From: Candidula unifasciata
Lineage: Eukaryota > Mollusca > Gastropoda > Stylommatophora > Geomitridae
Assembly: GCA_905116865.2 (NCBI GenBank)
Contig: CAJHNH020008445.1
Span: forward strand, 201,501-265,500
Direction: 5' to 3'
Length of the DNA: 64,000 nucleotides
Of the stretch, positions 23,001 to 38,000 are shown in pieces. The position numbers were made by a program, and so were the translations under genes. The stretch's first letter is position 1; every line of letters starts with the position of its first letter. A model generated the notes under the pieces. That model searched no databases. It was not told the origin of the DNA and was given only the letters and a program-made list of their open reading frames with translations.

Positions 23001-26000
23001 ATGTTGAATTACTGGGTGATTAAGACAAATGCATACGTACAAAAATATAAAAATAACTTTCAGTCCCAGGCAGCTATCACTTAACTCGTTGATTCCTAGG
23101 TATATTTACCTGCAGTAATAGTTGTTTAAATCCAGAGATGCTAAGATGCCAAAAGGGTTGAAGTAATATTTGAGTTACCACAGGTTATTGTAACAACTAC
23201 TTGGGGAACAAAGTGTTTAGAAAAGGTATATCATGTGAAGAGTATCAAGTAAACATGTGAGCTAACTGATTGGGACTGAATGAGATTTACCAAAACTAAA
23301 GGCATGGATTCTGTTAAATCCTGAAATATGCTTCAGCCTGTTATCTCTAAATGTATTACAGGCTCTCAGCAAACTCACACCAAGCCCTTCTATCCTTTGC
23401 TGTCTCCAACTCTACCCCCATGTCCTCTCCATATTGTTCATTTCTGTCTGTAGTTCTCTTCTCTGTGTGTTACTGTTGTTGTTTTTTTAAAGGGGGGAGA
23501 AAAGGAAGGGGGTTCTCTATTTCTACTGGTCCCAAGACTTCTCAGCAATACTGTTGTCAGGTTTTATCAATATATCAATCCCAGCTGGTATAGTATATAT
23601 TGCTCACCTTCTTATTCACTATATTTCAGTTCATTCTATGAGCTTCCTATCTGTAATTCGGTCATTTCATTTTAGTCAATAATTCTTGAACAATAAATAG
23701 GATGAATTCAAGAAAGGTGAAGAAGAAATAAGAGAAATGTATTGATAAACACTGTTTATAGAAGAATAGAAGATGGAAATATTTCGGACATACTGTAAGG
23801 AGAAGCACACAGAGAAATAATTAAGGAAATAAGAATGCCCAATAGAAACTTGAATATGAACATTGATGAGAGAGGACGGACTGGATTCCATCCATGATAT
23901 TAAAAAAATGCACAGGACAGAATGAGAGAATAGACAGTGAGCACCTTAAGACAAATAATGGTACAACAGGATGAAGAAGAGATTATTTACTAGTATAGCA
24001 GCATCATACCGCAATAAAAAATGTCACATTGGCATCAAGAGTCCCTTATATATCATTATTATTAAGTGCCTCATCAAATGACGTGGGCGATTTTGTTTCT
24101 TCAGATCTTGCTATCTCTGCCGACATGTATCAGTTCATGTGCTGCCACTCTGCCATGACAAAAGGCTTTCAAGAATTGTCTCTTGTTGTCATTCTCTGTT
24201 TCTTTTCCCGTTAATCTTTCTAGTTGTCACAACATGTTCAACACTACTTGAACATAACATCAAAAAGGGTGAAGCCAGACAAAAGTGCTAAACAGGGGCC
24301 CAAAGAAGAATAGTAAATCAACACAAAAGCCACTACATGCTGAAGAAGATACTAAGAAGGGAATGTGAGCACTTATGCACTGAATGGTTCAATGTGCAAT
24401 GATGATAATCTGTTGACTACCAGTCTTTTTCATGTTAGTGCCAAGCTGTCACTGGGTCTCAGCCTCATTCATTTTTGTTTCCAAACTGTCTAGGATTCAC
24501 ATATGTTAATGCTGGTTCTATGTAGCTTGCAAGAATTGTTTTTTCTAATCTCCAGTGATGGGAACTTACTGAATAAGCTGGTCTTTATTTTATCAAACAG
24601 TGCTTTCGCAAATTCCTTAAATAAATGTTCATGTACAAATACAATGTTTAACAGTTTGTGTATGTTGGTTTCCTGTGCCATACATTTTTGCAAAATATGG
24701 ACAATGAAAATACACTGTAAGAAAATAAAAATGCAGTTAAAGGACAATACAAAATACAGCAACAGATAAGGAAAATATTTCTGAATTTAGACCAAGATCA
24801 AATAGTGAATACTTTGGACAAAAATACTGACATAAGTCCTTGTTAAGGGATGTTTGCAAGTTACAAGGAGAATTCAAATTACTCACTGGTGGACATTATC
24901 AAGAGATGGATTAGGAAAAACCTGTCTGAGTGCACTGTTAAGGCACCAACAGTATTAATACTTGGTAATGGTGAAATAACTTATGTAATGTTGATAACAC
25001 TGTCTTGACAGCCAACTGCTTGAGGGAATTATAAGAAAGAAATTAATACATGGGCAACATTTTGGTAGCACAAGTATGAGAATTATTCACCTCTGAGCAA
25101 TATTATTTCACCATCTAGAGCAGGGTGTGATAGCGGGACCATTAGGTACATAAGCAAGAGAACTAGTCACTGTGCAATTACAGCTCCTAATTCAATATAA
25201 CTTCATCTATTTTATGCTTTGGTTTATACTATCAACATGCAATTTTTTTATTACACTCATACACTCAAAACTTACATGACAAACCATTCCATACATAAAG
25301 TCCCGATGGGCCTGTAATTGTCTCAATAGGTCTGCCAAATACATTGAAGAAACCAAAACCAACCGATAAAAATCCACATACAACAGCAAGATTCAGCATC
25401 ACCAAAGTAGCCACATACACTGGAAAGCTAAACAGACCAAACCACTCCATGGACTTCCCACCTATAATATGTAAAAAGAATCAATATTAAACCAAGTTTT
25501 TTTTCCCTCTTTATGTAGCCAACTTGAAACAAAAATCGGATAATGTGGTGTTCATCTAAACAGAAAAAATACAGAAAAACAACAGTAACAGTAAAATACG
25601 CTTCTATTATACATGCTGATGCTCATCATCATCAAGTTTTTCTCAACACTGAAAGTCTGCTACAATGATTCTAGTGACCATCTGAGATGGCGAACCATGA
25701 ACATCAGTGCTTACTGACACGGCACATGATGGTGACTTACAGAACACTTGTTATGAAGCCGACTAAAGTAAATCTTGCACATTTTACAAGCATCAGTGAC
25801 AATGAGTCTTGTGTCCTGAGCACATTACTGTACGGCTGCGAATCCTGGACTCTCTATGCTCCACAGGAAAAAAGACTTAATACCTTCCATATGCGCTGTC
25901 TGAGACGCATCCTTGGTATATTATGGCGAGACCTTGTCTTCAACGAATGTGTGCTGAGAAGAGCAAAAATACCATCAATGTATTGTATACTGAAGCAAAG

Positions 26001-29000
26001 ACGTCTGCGTTGGCTGGGACATGTCTCCCGCATGGAGGATGGTCGTATTCCAAAAGATCTCCTATATGGTGAATTGGTGACTGGGAATAGACCTACAGGA
26101 AGGCCAAAGCTGTGCTATAAAGATGTATGCAAACGTGACCTAATAGATACCAACATAGGCACAGAGACATGGGAAAAATTAGCTGCAGATCGACTACTAT
26201 GGAGACAGAAAGTGAAAGACGGACTGTCACATTTTGAAAGAAACCGAACACAACAAGCTGTGGAGAGGAGGCACCGGAGAGTAAAACTGCCTCACAATGA
26301 GGGAGTATCTACTTTTGTGTGTATCCTGTGTGGCAAAGACTGCCATTCCCGCATCGGACTTTACAGTCACAGCAGATGCTGTTCCCAAAGCCAGCGGCAC
26401 ATCTCCATAGTCCCCCGGGACTGACGGATGCCATTAGTGACAAGAGCAGTGCCGACTGATCTATAAAAAATATAGGTCTAACCCTATATTCCCAATACCC
26501 CTAAAAGCGTGGAAAATGGACCTTCACTTATTAGTGACAAGAGTTTTATCTTATATTCTTATCAAGACTGTTGTCAGTATTGTGTCTCACTATACTTGCT
26601 AATTATCATTCATACCAACACTATGCTACCAGTGATAGACTTGAACATTATCAAAGGCTTACCTACATAACATTAACACCTTTGAAATGAGATGCCTAAG
26701 AAAAGTTCCAACTTAACCATCCAAGACAAAGTTAGAAATGATATTATTAAACAGGCTGTCTGATGTGGCAAATTTATAAGAAACAGAAGATGATAAATTT
26801 GGTCATCTAGTAAGAATGCAGCCAGAATAACTACTATTGCAGGCGCATAAAAAGATCCTAGGAGAAGAGGGACTGAAGATGGGCATTAAAGAGCTTCTAC
26901 ATTGACACCAAATGACAATAGCCATTGCTGCCCATCAAGCAATGGATCACAAACTGTTCCTTGCCACAATGCTTAATGGTAGAAATGAAAATTGATGATG
27001 ATACTTGCTAACTGTGTTTTCCCCACATGGTCAAACAATCTTGAATCTCAGTAGTGCTAGTCCTTCCAGCTTCCTTCTCTTCCTCCCAGGAAGAGATTTC
27101 TTCCTTTTGCTGCTGGTGAAGGGGCTGAAACTCTTGTTTGACCATTACGTGCCAGTCGTTTGTTTTGCAAGGTGGTTTTCAAGTTGCGATGCAAAATTTA
27201 CTTGAAAATTTCATTCGGCTTTTAAGTTTTGAGGCATTCGAATTAAGATGTACTATTCTGTGTGTGTGTGCATGCGCGCTTGCACACATACAAGAGTCAA
27301 GATAAAGCTGAATGTGATAAGTTTCCTGTATTTGCTCTGGTTTTACCTTCATTAACACATAGACATCCCAGAAATTATTTTTTAAACATTATAATAACTT
27401 AGCTTGAATCCATTTGTCTAAATCATAATTCTTTAATTATCTCTGCCACCTGACATTTTAATTTATTAGGGTTCTGTTTATATCATTATCTTCTGCCTTG
27501 CCATTGTAACTGTTTCATCATCATTATCAGGTGCCTTGTCGACTGGTGAGGTGATCATGCCTCTCCACAACTGTAACTGTCTAGATCTTTCTATTCTTCT
27601 CTTGTCTAGCATTTTACCAAATTAAGCTAATTTCTCTTTCTCACCCCTTCTGATTGGACTCATAAATTTATATGTTTTTGAGAAGTGACCTCAAAGTGCT
27701 TGCTGCTGTCAACACCTTAATGTTTGTTGTGATGAAAAGACACAGACTATTTGTAACCTTTAACTAAACAGATTTTTTAACTTTTGGTGGTGTTTTCTTG
27801 TAAAAGTTACCTTGGATATAGTAAAGTGGCAATTGTTTTCCTATCTCCATCTCACATATTCTGTCAGATAGACTGTATACTAAACAAGCATAATACTGAC
27901 AGGTACAATACTATAGCTTACCTTCACCTGTCTGGTTATGATAATCATGCAAAAGAGAATTCAGTTGTCCATTATTGTCAACAAATGCACAAGCTCTCTC
28001 AGAAAGGTCACATGCAACTGCAAGAAAGTTACTTTTATTAATGGTGACATTTGTCATTTTTGTTTCATCATAATTATATAGTAATATCCCTATATAAAAC
28101 AAAAGACACAAACAAGAACTAATGCAAAACTGAGGCATCCTGCTTCTAAGACATTTATGGAGAATAAATATATACCAAGATAACAGAAACAAAGCTAAGA
28201 CTAGTGATACAACTGCATTTGACAGAAGAGATGTTGGGCTACAAAACAAACAGAAGCTGCATATTAGCAATCTTTGCTTTTCTAGAGCTAAAAGAAACGA
28301 ACATGGAATCAAATATGAACCTATTTGTGACAGTCAGAGATCAAAAGAAGATATTTAATAGAGTTTATAGAAAAGTATTATGGCAAATAATGGCTCAGTA
28401 TGTAGTAAGTAAAGATCAATTTGGTTAATGCAAAAGTTTATTTAATGACTGTAGAAATGTAGTAAAAACAAATAAATTAATATTGAAAACATTCACAATA
28501 ACATTTGGAGTCAAAAAACATAACAGACTTCCGGCCAAAATGGAGGAAAGGCTTGGCAAAATGTTAAGCTTCAAAGTTATTTTAGCTTCCAACAGCACTT
28601 TGCTGATGCAGTTTCTACATAAGGATGGCAGTCTACTGTTTCGCTGCCTGAGCTACTTAGTTTAGTGCTTGGTTGCATCTCTGTGAGCTGTTTTTGCGTG
28701 TGAAATGCTTTTTATTTGTGCAGCGGTTGTGTTGTGGTATTCAGAATGGCGGGTAGCCGGTTTACGTGTAAGCTGGTGAAATACCTCATGTAATAATTCC
28801 ACGTGTGTATAGTAACCAACTTATCATGCCCGACTACTTCCATCAATAACAAACTGCATTTCTGGTAAAGACTGTTGGCTTTGGCACCTCTAGCAATTGA
28901 AATATGCATTTACTACGAGCGCATATTTTTCGATTGCTCTGGGACTAGTTGTTTGTTCACTAGTTTTTTTAATGTGACAGTAAGGGACATTTCATTTGAT

Positions 29001-32000
29001 TTGCACTGGCACAGGAACGGAGTGAGTATGGGGAAAATCGACTGCAGTGATGTTGAAGCCTCGACTAAGATTTGGAGTAAGATATGTACGTGTTTTATCA
29101 TAAATATCCCTAATTATCAACTGTTGACTAGTGTAGATGATCCCGACTCCCCACAACAGTATGTTCCCTTTTTATGATGTCTTCCTCTTTCTCTTTCAAT
29201 TCTTTACAGTTGTCACAACATGTTTAAGTTTCTCTCTTCCCATAACATCACCAAAAAATGATGACAGCTTTTTTTTTAATACTTTGTGATAAGCTGTTTT
29301 CAGGTCTCCATCTCCTTCACAATTTCTGGATTACTTAGTTTAGCTATAAAAAGAATTGTAAGCAGTTATCTTCATGGTCATGATTGACATAGTTGTCTGG
29401 TAAGCACCGCTATCCCCCATCCTTTGTGCCCATGATGATCTTGATCCATGTTTCATGGACCCATCTGTGTAAATGGCGACATCTTCTGGGGGTGAATGCT
29501 TACCAATCAGTGCCCTAATCTCGGCATCTACGGTGGCAGGTATCTGACTCCTGCAGTACCTCCCCAGTGTTATGACAACCTAAGATAAGTCATACATGTC
29601 CTCTGGTGTATCCATCCATTCTTCTGTGACTGATCTTGTCAAGGTCACATACTTGCTTGATTAGATTTTCCGCCTTGGCCATCCAAGATGAGCCTCTTTT
29701 GAGAGGCAGCAGGTGTTTTGTTTACAAAAACAAAATTTGAGAATAACACTTTAAAGTTTGTTCAATTTCCTATCAAGTTCAAAAATTATAAGTTTCTGGG
29801 ATACTTTAACATTATCACAAAAGTCTGTCAATAATCTTTATTGTTTTTCTCTATCTCAAAGTCTAAACATCTTTTCAGTTGTCACAAATGTTCAAGTTAT
29901 CTGTTCCTATAAAGTGAACCAAAAATTATGAAAACTTTGTTCTTATGTTAAATTTCTTGTTTGTTTCAGAGTATTGAACAGCATTTAGATTTCTGCATGT
30001 GTGCGTCTATGCATGCTTATGCGTACATGTGTGTGTGTGGAGTGTGTAAAATTCCCTGCCTCTTATGCATTTATATGCTGCTTTTATTAAGTTTATTTTC
30101 TGTAGCTTCAGCAACAGTGGTAGTTAACTTCACTGCAGTCAGGTCACACTATACATGCTCTGTTTCTGTGGCAGTGAAAATCAAATGAAATGTCCCAGAC
30201 TGTCCCATTTGAAAAAGAAAAACTGGTGAACAATTAGTCTCTCCTGACCTACTGCGGGAAAGTAAACACACCATGCAGACCACAACAGCAGCCTTCAAAG
30301 TAGTTGCCCAGCAAGCCAAGGACACAACCTGGGAAATATTTTGCCTTGAAGTGCCTATGGATCTGTCCAGAGTGCTGTGATGATAATCCTTTCTAATCAC
30401 TAATCACTAATAGATATTATTATAATCTCTTAAATAAAAAATTAAAATTATCTTTTTATTGTCCATGCCAGTGATTTTCAGATAAGGTCACAGTCTTCTA
30501 TAATGGCTGTGGTGCAACACTTGGCCTCCACTGATCCCTACAGCCAACTGGCTAGACCTGAGATCTTGATACTGCATGTGGGGAGCATGTCTGCAGCACA
30601 TGTTCGTTATTCTGGAGTGCCTGTGCATATTGCAAAGTTCTAAGTCTCCAATCTTGAATTTCTTGTACATATGGCTGTGGGGTCAGTTGTGCCCAGTTTA
30701 CAATCTTAATATGAAGCTGTTTCTTTCTTTCATGTTGGCTGGGTCATCAGGTTTGTATCCTAGATGGGAAGTGTTTCAATGGGTTATAGCAGCTGATTTG
30801 ATCTGGGTGTTTTTTTTTCCCTCTAGCTGTTCTGTACTGCTTTCAAATTTTTTTTTTTCAATCTTAAACTTCATATAATGTTGCACAGCTGACCCGTTTC
30901 ATTCATCAGAGATCAAAGCTTGTTGAACTGAAGTTTTTTGTAATGGCTTTGTATTGCTTGCAATACTGAGTAATCATCTGTCAGTATAACCACTTCTGAT
31001 TCAGAGCTGCATTTACTGGGTAATATGGATACAGCTCCCTCCAGCGTTTTGTAACTGGAGGAGTGTTTGCCTGTGGTATACTACTGGCCTTTTTAATATG
31101 GATTCCTCCATTTCTTGCAGCTTCCTTTGCTGAGCCATCCATGAAAATCTGTACCTCTCTGTTTTTTGGGATATTTCTGTTGTAACATCTGAATGATAAT
31201 CGTATGCATTTCTTGGAAGTCCTTACATTTTTTAAATTTTACATACTTATATATATATATATATATCTGTGTGTGTGGGGGGGGAGGGTAGGGGGTGTGG
31301 TGTCAGTGTAGGGGCACACATTTGGTACGTGGCACCAATGGCGGGGGGTGGGGGGGGAGTGGGTTCCAAAAATGTTTGTCATTTGCATTAGCCATTACTC
31401 AATTTAAGATCAATTTTAAAAAAAAAAATTGTGTAGTGCATAATTAGGAAACGTTTGCAAGTAAAACTCAAAGGATATAAAAATGTACTGAGTCTATACT
31501 GTTCAAGTGTGTAATTTGAGCAGTGTAAACTTGTGAGTGTCTTGTGAAAAACTATAGAATTAATAATATCAGTAGGCTATGATTGCAAATTCCAGAAATA
31601 GTTTTTATGTACAAAGAATCTAAATCTTTAGCATTTAAATCAGTGTTTAGATCCAACACAGGGCATGATTATTAAACAGACATGCACTCACAGTAGAGAA
31701 ACAAGAGACTTTCATTATTTTCTTTTTTGTTTAAACTTCTGAGTACATTAACTGAATTTTTGTTCTGAGTTTGTTGGTGGTATCCAGGGCAGCTGGCAGG
31801 CTGTGTTGTGGTTTTACAGCTAGGCTGCAATATCTGCAACTTTCGGCTTCACACATTTGACTCTGGCAAACCTTTTATTATTTGCCATTCACTACAAATT
31901 TTAAGGAGTGGTAGTAGTAATTTTCACAAAAATATCCTGTTTAACCTATTGAGATATAAAGTGTTCATCGAGTTTGCAGATTATATATATGCATTTATAT

Positions 32001-35000
32001 TTATCATGTAATTATTTATTTAAGACAATTATCTAATTTATATCACTGTTTCAAATATTGCTTTGTTTACAACTTTCTAGGTTGTGATTATGATTTTAAA
32101 AATGTACAATGAATATTTAGACAATCATACCAAAAACATGACATTAAAATAGTGGAATTTTTTTGCTCCTAGTGTAACAGTCAACTATATTCATCCATTT
32201 TATCTTTAGAAGAAATTTCTTCAAAGATGGCCAGGGCACCCCACACCCTTCTATATATGGATTATAGTTCTAGTAATAAATTGCTTGACCTTGTCATGTA
32301 GGTCTCTAGGGTTTTCTATGAGCAGCAAGTTTTAAATTGCCATAGGTAATTTACAGAAATTCATAGTAAATGGTTATCTTTGGAGTTATATTCTTACACT
32401 CCAGCAAGAAGTGCTCTATATTACTGTACTTCTAATAGAATTCACAGGTCTCTACTTGTACAGTAAAGCCATCCCATCCAAGATGTAGTCTAATCAATTT
32501 TCGATTGCATGATGTTTTAAGTTCATCTGTTACCTGACTGTCTTTCAAGAGCATTAAACAACTACATATAAATGGGCACTCTTCAGACTTTGGTCTTCTT
32601 CTTCTTCTGTTTGCTTTCTGATTTACACTGACAGACAGGTTCTTGTGATAAAATTGACTGTTTTTAGGAGTTCCCTTTTAGTTTCATACAGCTTAGAGAA
32701 CAGTGGACCAGTATTCTCTTTGTAATGGGCTGTACAAGGGATACTCTTGCAGGAAATGTTCTGTAGTCTGCACACACAGCCCACATGGGCACAGTGGTGA
32801 ACTACTTATACAAAGCTTGTTAAATTTGTTACGTCCTGTCCTAAGGCGTAGAATAACGACCTGCCAATGCCAGTCAAGTAAGTTGTAGTCGTCTCTGGCC
32901 AGACTATTCACTTCTGATAGACTGGACGGCCGTTTTCTTCTCATAGTACGTTACTGCATTCTTTACCTGTTCACATTCTGCACCTTTCTTAGCAAGTTTA
33001 CCTGCAGTTTCATTCCCTGGTATACAACAGTGGGATGTCACCCACTGGAGTACAGTACATTTTTGGGCAGCCACCTTGCCAAGTTAAGATCTCAAGTGAG
33101 GAAGTTTACAACTCTTGAGGGCTTCAAGCACCAATAGTGCATCTGTGAAGATGACCGCTTGGTCTCAGAACCAGTGTTGTGTAATATTTCAGCAGTCTGC
33201 TCTAGTGCTACGATCTTTGCTGTGTAGCTGGAACAGAGTTTACCAGTGGGTATATTTTTTGTGTGGTGGTGGTTGTCTGGGTATGTAATAAGGACGCTAG
33301 CACCCCCATCACTAACTGCATAGTTGCTGATCCATCTGTTTAAACATGTATCCACGAATGTTCGGGATAGTTTTCTTGAATCATGCTAAGAGCAGCTGTT
33401 CATTTTTGAAGGTCACTGGACTCATCTCCAGCTGTGAGTCCACTGACTGATGTCATTATCTGTACAGTGTTGCTGACTTGCTCCCAAAGTACAGGGTATA
33501 GTGTAGGTTTCAGCTGTGTTGTTCTCATGGGTAGATCTGTTTGATACTATCTTTTAAGTCTTTTTCCCCGATGGTCAAAGCTGCTAGGTTTAAGAAGCCC
33601 CAATGTCAGATCATCTAATCTTGTATTCATTGGATGTGACTGCATACTACTGAACTTTACCATCTGGATCACAGTTTTAGTGTCTCTTCTATAGGACACT
33701 GCAGTTATTTTTTGCATCTCCAGGATTGGTGCAGTTTTCATGGAACCTATGATGAGTCTAAGGGCTTTATTTTGCACTCTGTCTAACAATTGTAGATGGG
33801 AATTAGCAGCTGATGACCAAGCTGTTGCACCAAATTTCAAGAAGGGTTTTATTGCACCATTATAAACTTTCTTTAGGGTTTTTACATTCGCTGCCCACTT
33901 TGTACCTGCCAGTTTTCTAAATAGCTCTAGTCGTCTCCTGGCCTTCCCTTCTACATTCTCTATTTGTTTGCTCCATGTGAGCCTTTTATCGAATGTCTCT
34001 CCAAGTTAAGTGGAAAAGCTTTCTTCCTTTAGCAAGAATGTTCCCATGTGAATACTAGTAGCTTTGTCACTGAGGAAAGAGAAAAGAGCGTTGTGGATGT
34101 TTTGTCTGTGTTGATCGCAACATACAATTTTTCTGCTCATGTCATTAACTCTTTAGGCCCAAGCAACAGTGTGAGCGTTGATTGAGAAGCTCCGTTTTGC
34201 CCAAACAACGCTGTCATCGTCAATCGTGTGTCCCATACATTTTGCTTCGCACACAGCTCCATACTTGTTTCTAATGTTCAAAAGTATGATTAAACCATTC
34301 AGGGAAAATCACTCTGCCGAAATCTTTTCAAATACATTCCCTATCAGAATCCACAAGTGCATAATTTGATCGGATTCAACAGTGCATTTTCTAAGTTCGT
34401 TTTCGAGTGCCTTGAATATTAATGTTCCCACCACAAGTACAGGTTGCAGAATGTGTCTTTTTGCGGCCAAAGCTCTGAAATTGTTTTAGTCAGATGTTTT
34501 TGATTCTGATAATGATAATGAAAATTTAGATTTTTCAGAAAGTGATTGAGACGGTGGATTTTCACCAGCGAAGTTGAGGGATCAGCTGTTCTGAATCTAG
34601 TGATTCTGATGAGTTTATTACACAGACAATCCTATTGCTACCGTATTTATGGTGTAAGAGAAAGAAAGTGCTCTAAACACAGAGATTGTACTAAACTATG
34701 GCTAAGCTACACTGAAATCATTGCAGTTACAGTCTGTATATAACTGTACAAAGTAAATAGTAAATAGTGTGTGTGTAATGACTCATTTTTCGGCCATTTT
34801 TCCTCTGAAATTTTGCTCAGAACTCTGAGAGAACTAAGAGCCACTGAGTGCTAAACTAACCCAGAAACTGATCATAACTTTGGAATTTGTTAGGAAATTG
34901 AACAAACTGAAGTTTTGTTTTCAAATTTGGATACTCAGTACTCTTGTGGTTGCAAAATCATGGTAAGTGAAGAATTTGTTTGTGAAATGTTGTTGAGTGA

Positions 35001-38000
35001 AATTAACACCTGCTGAATTCTTCTTTCCTACTAACTGTAAACAAATTAAACATTTACTTATCATCAGATTCAAAATGTACATTCATTTCTCTTTTAAAAA
35101 AAAAAAACCTTTTATTAGAATTAGAAGTATGTTACATTGTCTATTGCCTTTCTTGTACACCCACCCCTCTGCCATTTTTGTAAAGGGAAATTAATGTGGG
35201 CCAAGTCTGTCGAAATTCATGTCCCTGAAAGAGTTTAGAGATCTGTTGCTCACTACATTCTTAGATTTACCACTGTGGTGTGTTCATCAGTAAACCAGAG
35301 TGCCATATCCATCTGCATACAGGGCAGCCTTCCTCCTGTAGGGGTCTTTCACTAGGTCATTGATATAAACAAGAAAGAGAGTTGGAGAGATAACTCCTCT
35401 CTGTAGTACTCCTTGATGAAGCAACACTTTTCTGCTCTGCAGGCCATCAAGAGTGACTGACTCTAGTTCTCCTGTTGTGTAAGAAGGATTGAATCAATCT
35501 TAGCATGTTTCCTTGGATTCCAATTCTCTTCAGTTTTGCAATGAGATCATCTTTCCACACTTTGTCAAAAGCTTGTTTGAAGTCAACCCACACGACCAGG
35601 ACCTTTTTCTTCCCTTTGAGGGCATCTTCTACAGCTTGTGACAGGTAGATGACTTGGTCTTCTATGCTGTAACATTCTCTAAATCAAGCTTGCTCTAACA
35701 CCAAGATTTGCTTAGATTTTAAGTGTCATTTCAGTCTTGAATTTATAATTCTCCCCAATATCTTTCCTACACAGCTTCTGAGATTAATTAGTTGATAGCT
35801 TGAAGCCTGGGTCTTAATTTTTCCTTTTTTTTAAATATGGGTATTGTGATGGCTTCTTCCATATTGAGGCACCAATCCTTTCTCACAGCTGATGTTGAAA
35901 ATCTCCAGCAGCTGAGCACAGATTGATCATCACTTCATTGCTGATTTCATCTGGACCTGCACACTTTTTAACTTAACTTGAAAATGACATTCTGAAGTTC
36001 ACCCACAGTGAACGGCTCCATCATAGAGGCAGGAGTATCTGCTTGTCTCTTATTTGCTTGTATCTTTCCTTATTTCTCACTCTTGAGGTCCTTATTAAGG
36101 ACGATCAGGTTGCTTTCAACACTATATGTTCTGGCAAATAAATCGGCAGCTTGTTTTCCTCTGAAGATTTTGTCACCATCACTCAGTGTGATTGTCTAGG
36201 AGAGAAACTCTCTTCATTGAGTTACTTGGCTAATCTCCAAAGTTTCTTGCCATCTTTATCAAGCTGCAGTTGTATTTCTCTAGCTTTTCCATTTTTCTTC
36301 AAGGTTAGTTCTTTGGAACACTGCAACAGCCTTATTCCATTAGGTGTGGTTGTCAGGTGAAGGTTGGGATTCTGCAGCATTCCTAGCTTGGTTCATTGTT
36401 TCCTGACATTCCTGGAGTGTGCTGGACCAGTAAGGTCTGTAGTTGTGTTGACAACCTTTGGGGATTGCTTCTTTTGCAGCTTCTTTTACAGTATTTTTTC
36501 CAGCTCCATCTTTTTTTGCTGTAGCCAGCCTACTTACTGTTGACCCCCTCTATATTATGACAAAATGCAATTTGGGATCTTTTCTGTCTGACTGGGTTTG
36601 GTTAGTAGCTCCACTGTCTCCTGACTCCACAGGAGGACCTAGGAGGTCTGCCAGTAGCTGGGGGTGGATTTTGTGGAGACTCAGAACCTGGCATTGCACC
36701 TGCCTGGTGGGCCTCCACATAGCGAGCACCATCATTAAATTCATCTGACAGTGTAATCATATATATAGCATTAAGTGCGTAGTACTGTGGTTTTTGATCC
36801 ACCTTCTTGCCCAGTATTCCCGACTTCAGGATCTCTTGAGAGGGAGAGTGGGCTCATCCCTTCGCCTTTACCTCATTTGTTGTCCCATCCAGTTTCCCGC
36901 CAGGGGTTGAGACCCCAATCATCAGCTGGATTGCTGGGAAGAACAGTGTCCACCCTTGTCAAGGTGAGGTAAGTTAGAGCAAGAAAGGCTAATAGACATT
37001 AGGAGTCTTGTATTGCGCATCACTGCTCCATCTGGATCCCAGACTTAGGTCAAGTTTGAGAAACACATTCTTTTGTCAGCAACTAGATGTTCCCTGTGCT
37101 CATAGTTTACATGAACAGTATATTGAGGGTGGGGTCCTATGCTCCCCTGACTGCAATGTCATTACTATGTATTGCCACATGTGCAGGTATCCATACAACC
37201 AGCACTGAGCATCCTCTTGTGTTTAGATATATAGTAGGCAGAGCGATCACTTCTATTTAGTCTGGAGTGCTACCATTTTTTTTTTTTTGAGTTTTTTAAA
37301 GCCTGAACAACTGGTAGTGAGTCAGTTAAAACTGGGAGTTTTCTCAATTACCAGGCCTATTCAACTGGCGGCATGCAGGCTTAATCTGGCCCGTGGAGGC
37401 CTATCAAGTGGCCCATGGATAATTGCAGGTTGTATTGTGTTAATGATTTTTCTATGCTGGAGTTCTGGCCTCTTGCCCTTGATGATCCCCATTTTGAAAA
37501 GTGTGGCCTCTGAGTAAACTTAGTTGAATATACCTGTCATGTACCATTTCAAGAGCTTCGAGTACAGCAATCATTTTTGCAGTAAAGATTTGTAAATTAT
37601 CAGATATGTTGTAGTTTGTTATTAAGTTTTCATTGTGGAATGTATAATCTTATTCCTAACTTGTCTTTTCCTTTAGACCCATTTGTGTAAATGGGAAAGT
37701 TATCCTTTATTAGATGTTGTATGTATTCCATAGCCATATCTTTTATCAACTCAGGATATGATTCGTTATTGATGAAACCAGCGAGCTAGTAATTTATCTG
37801 AGATACTGAAGTGCCATGCAAGGAGATTAGAACTATTAAAGAGTGAATGAAGCCGAACCCCACTAAGACCACACGCACACTAGCAGGTAATACCTGACGA
37901 CACAAAGGGCAAAGTGTCACTGTTAGGATGAGAATCCCCCAGGTGCAAATCCCAAAAGGCCTGTTCAACCCTACGGTTATACTGTAGCCCTAGATGGTTA

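Noticed and set aside
24490..24769. Paired sense and antisense open frames
   Set aside because: AT-rich sequence with no recognised domain; neither frame has splice or start context that decides it.
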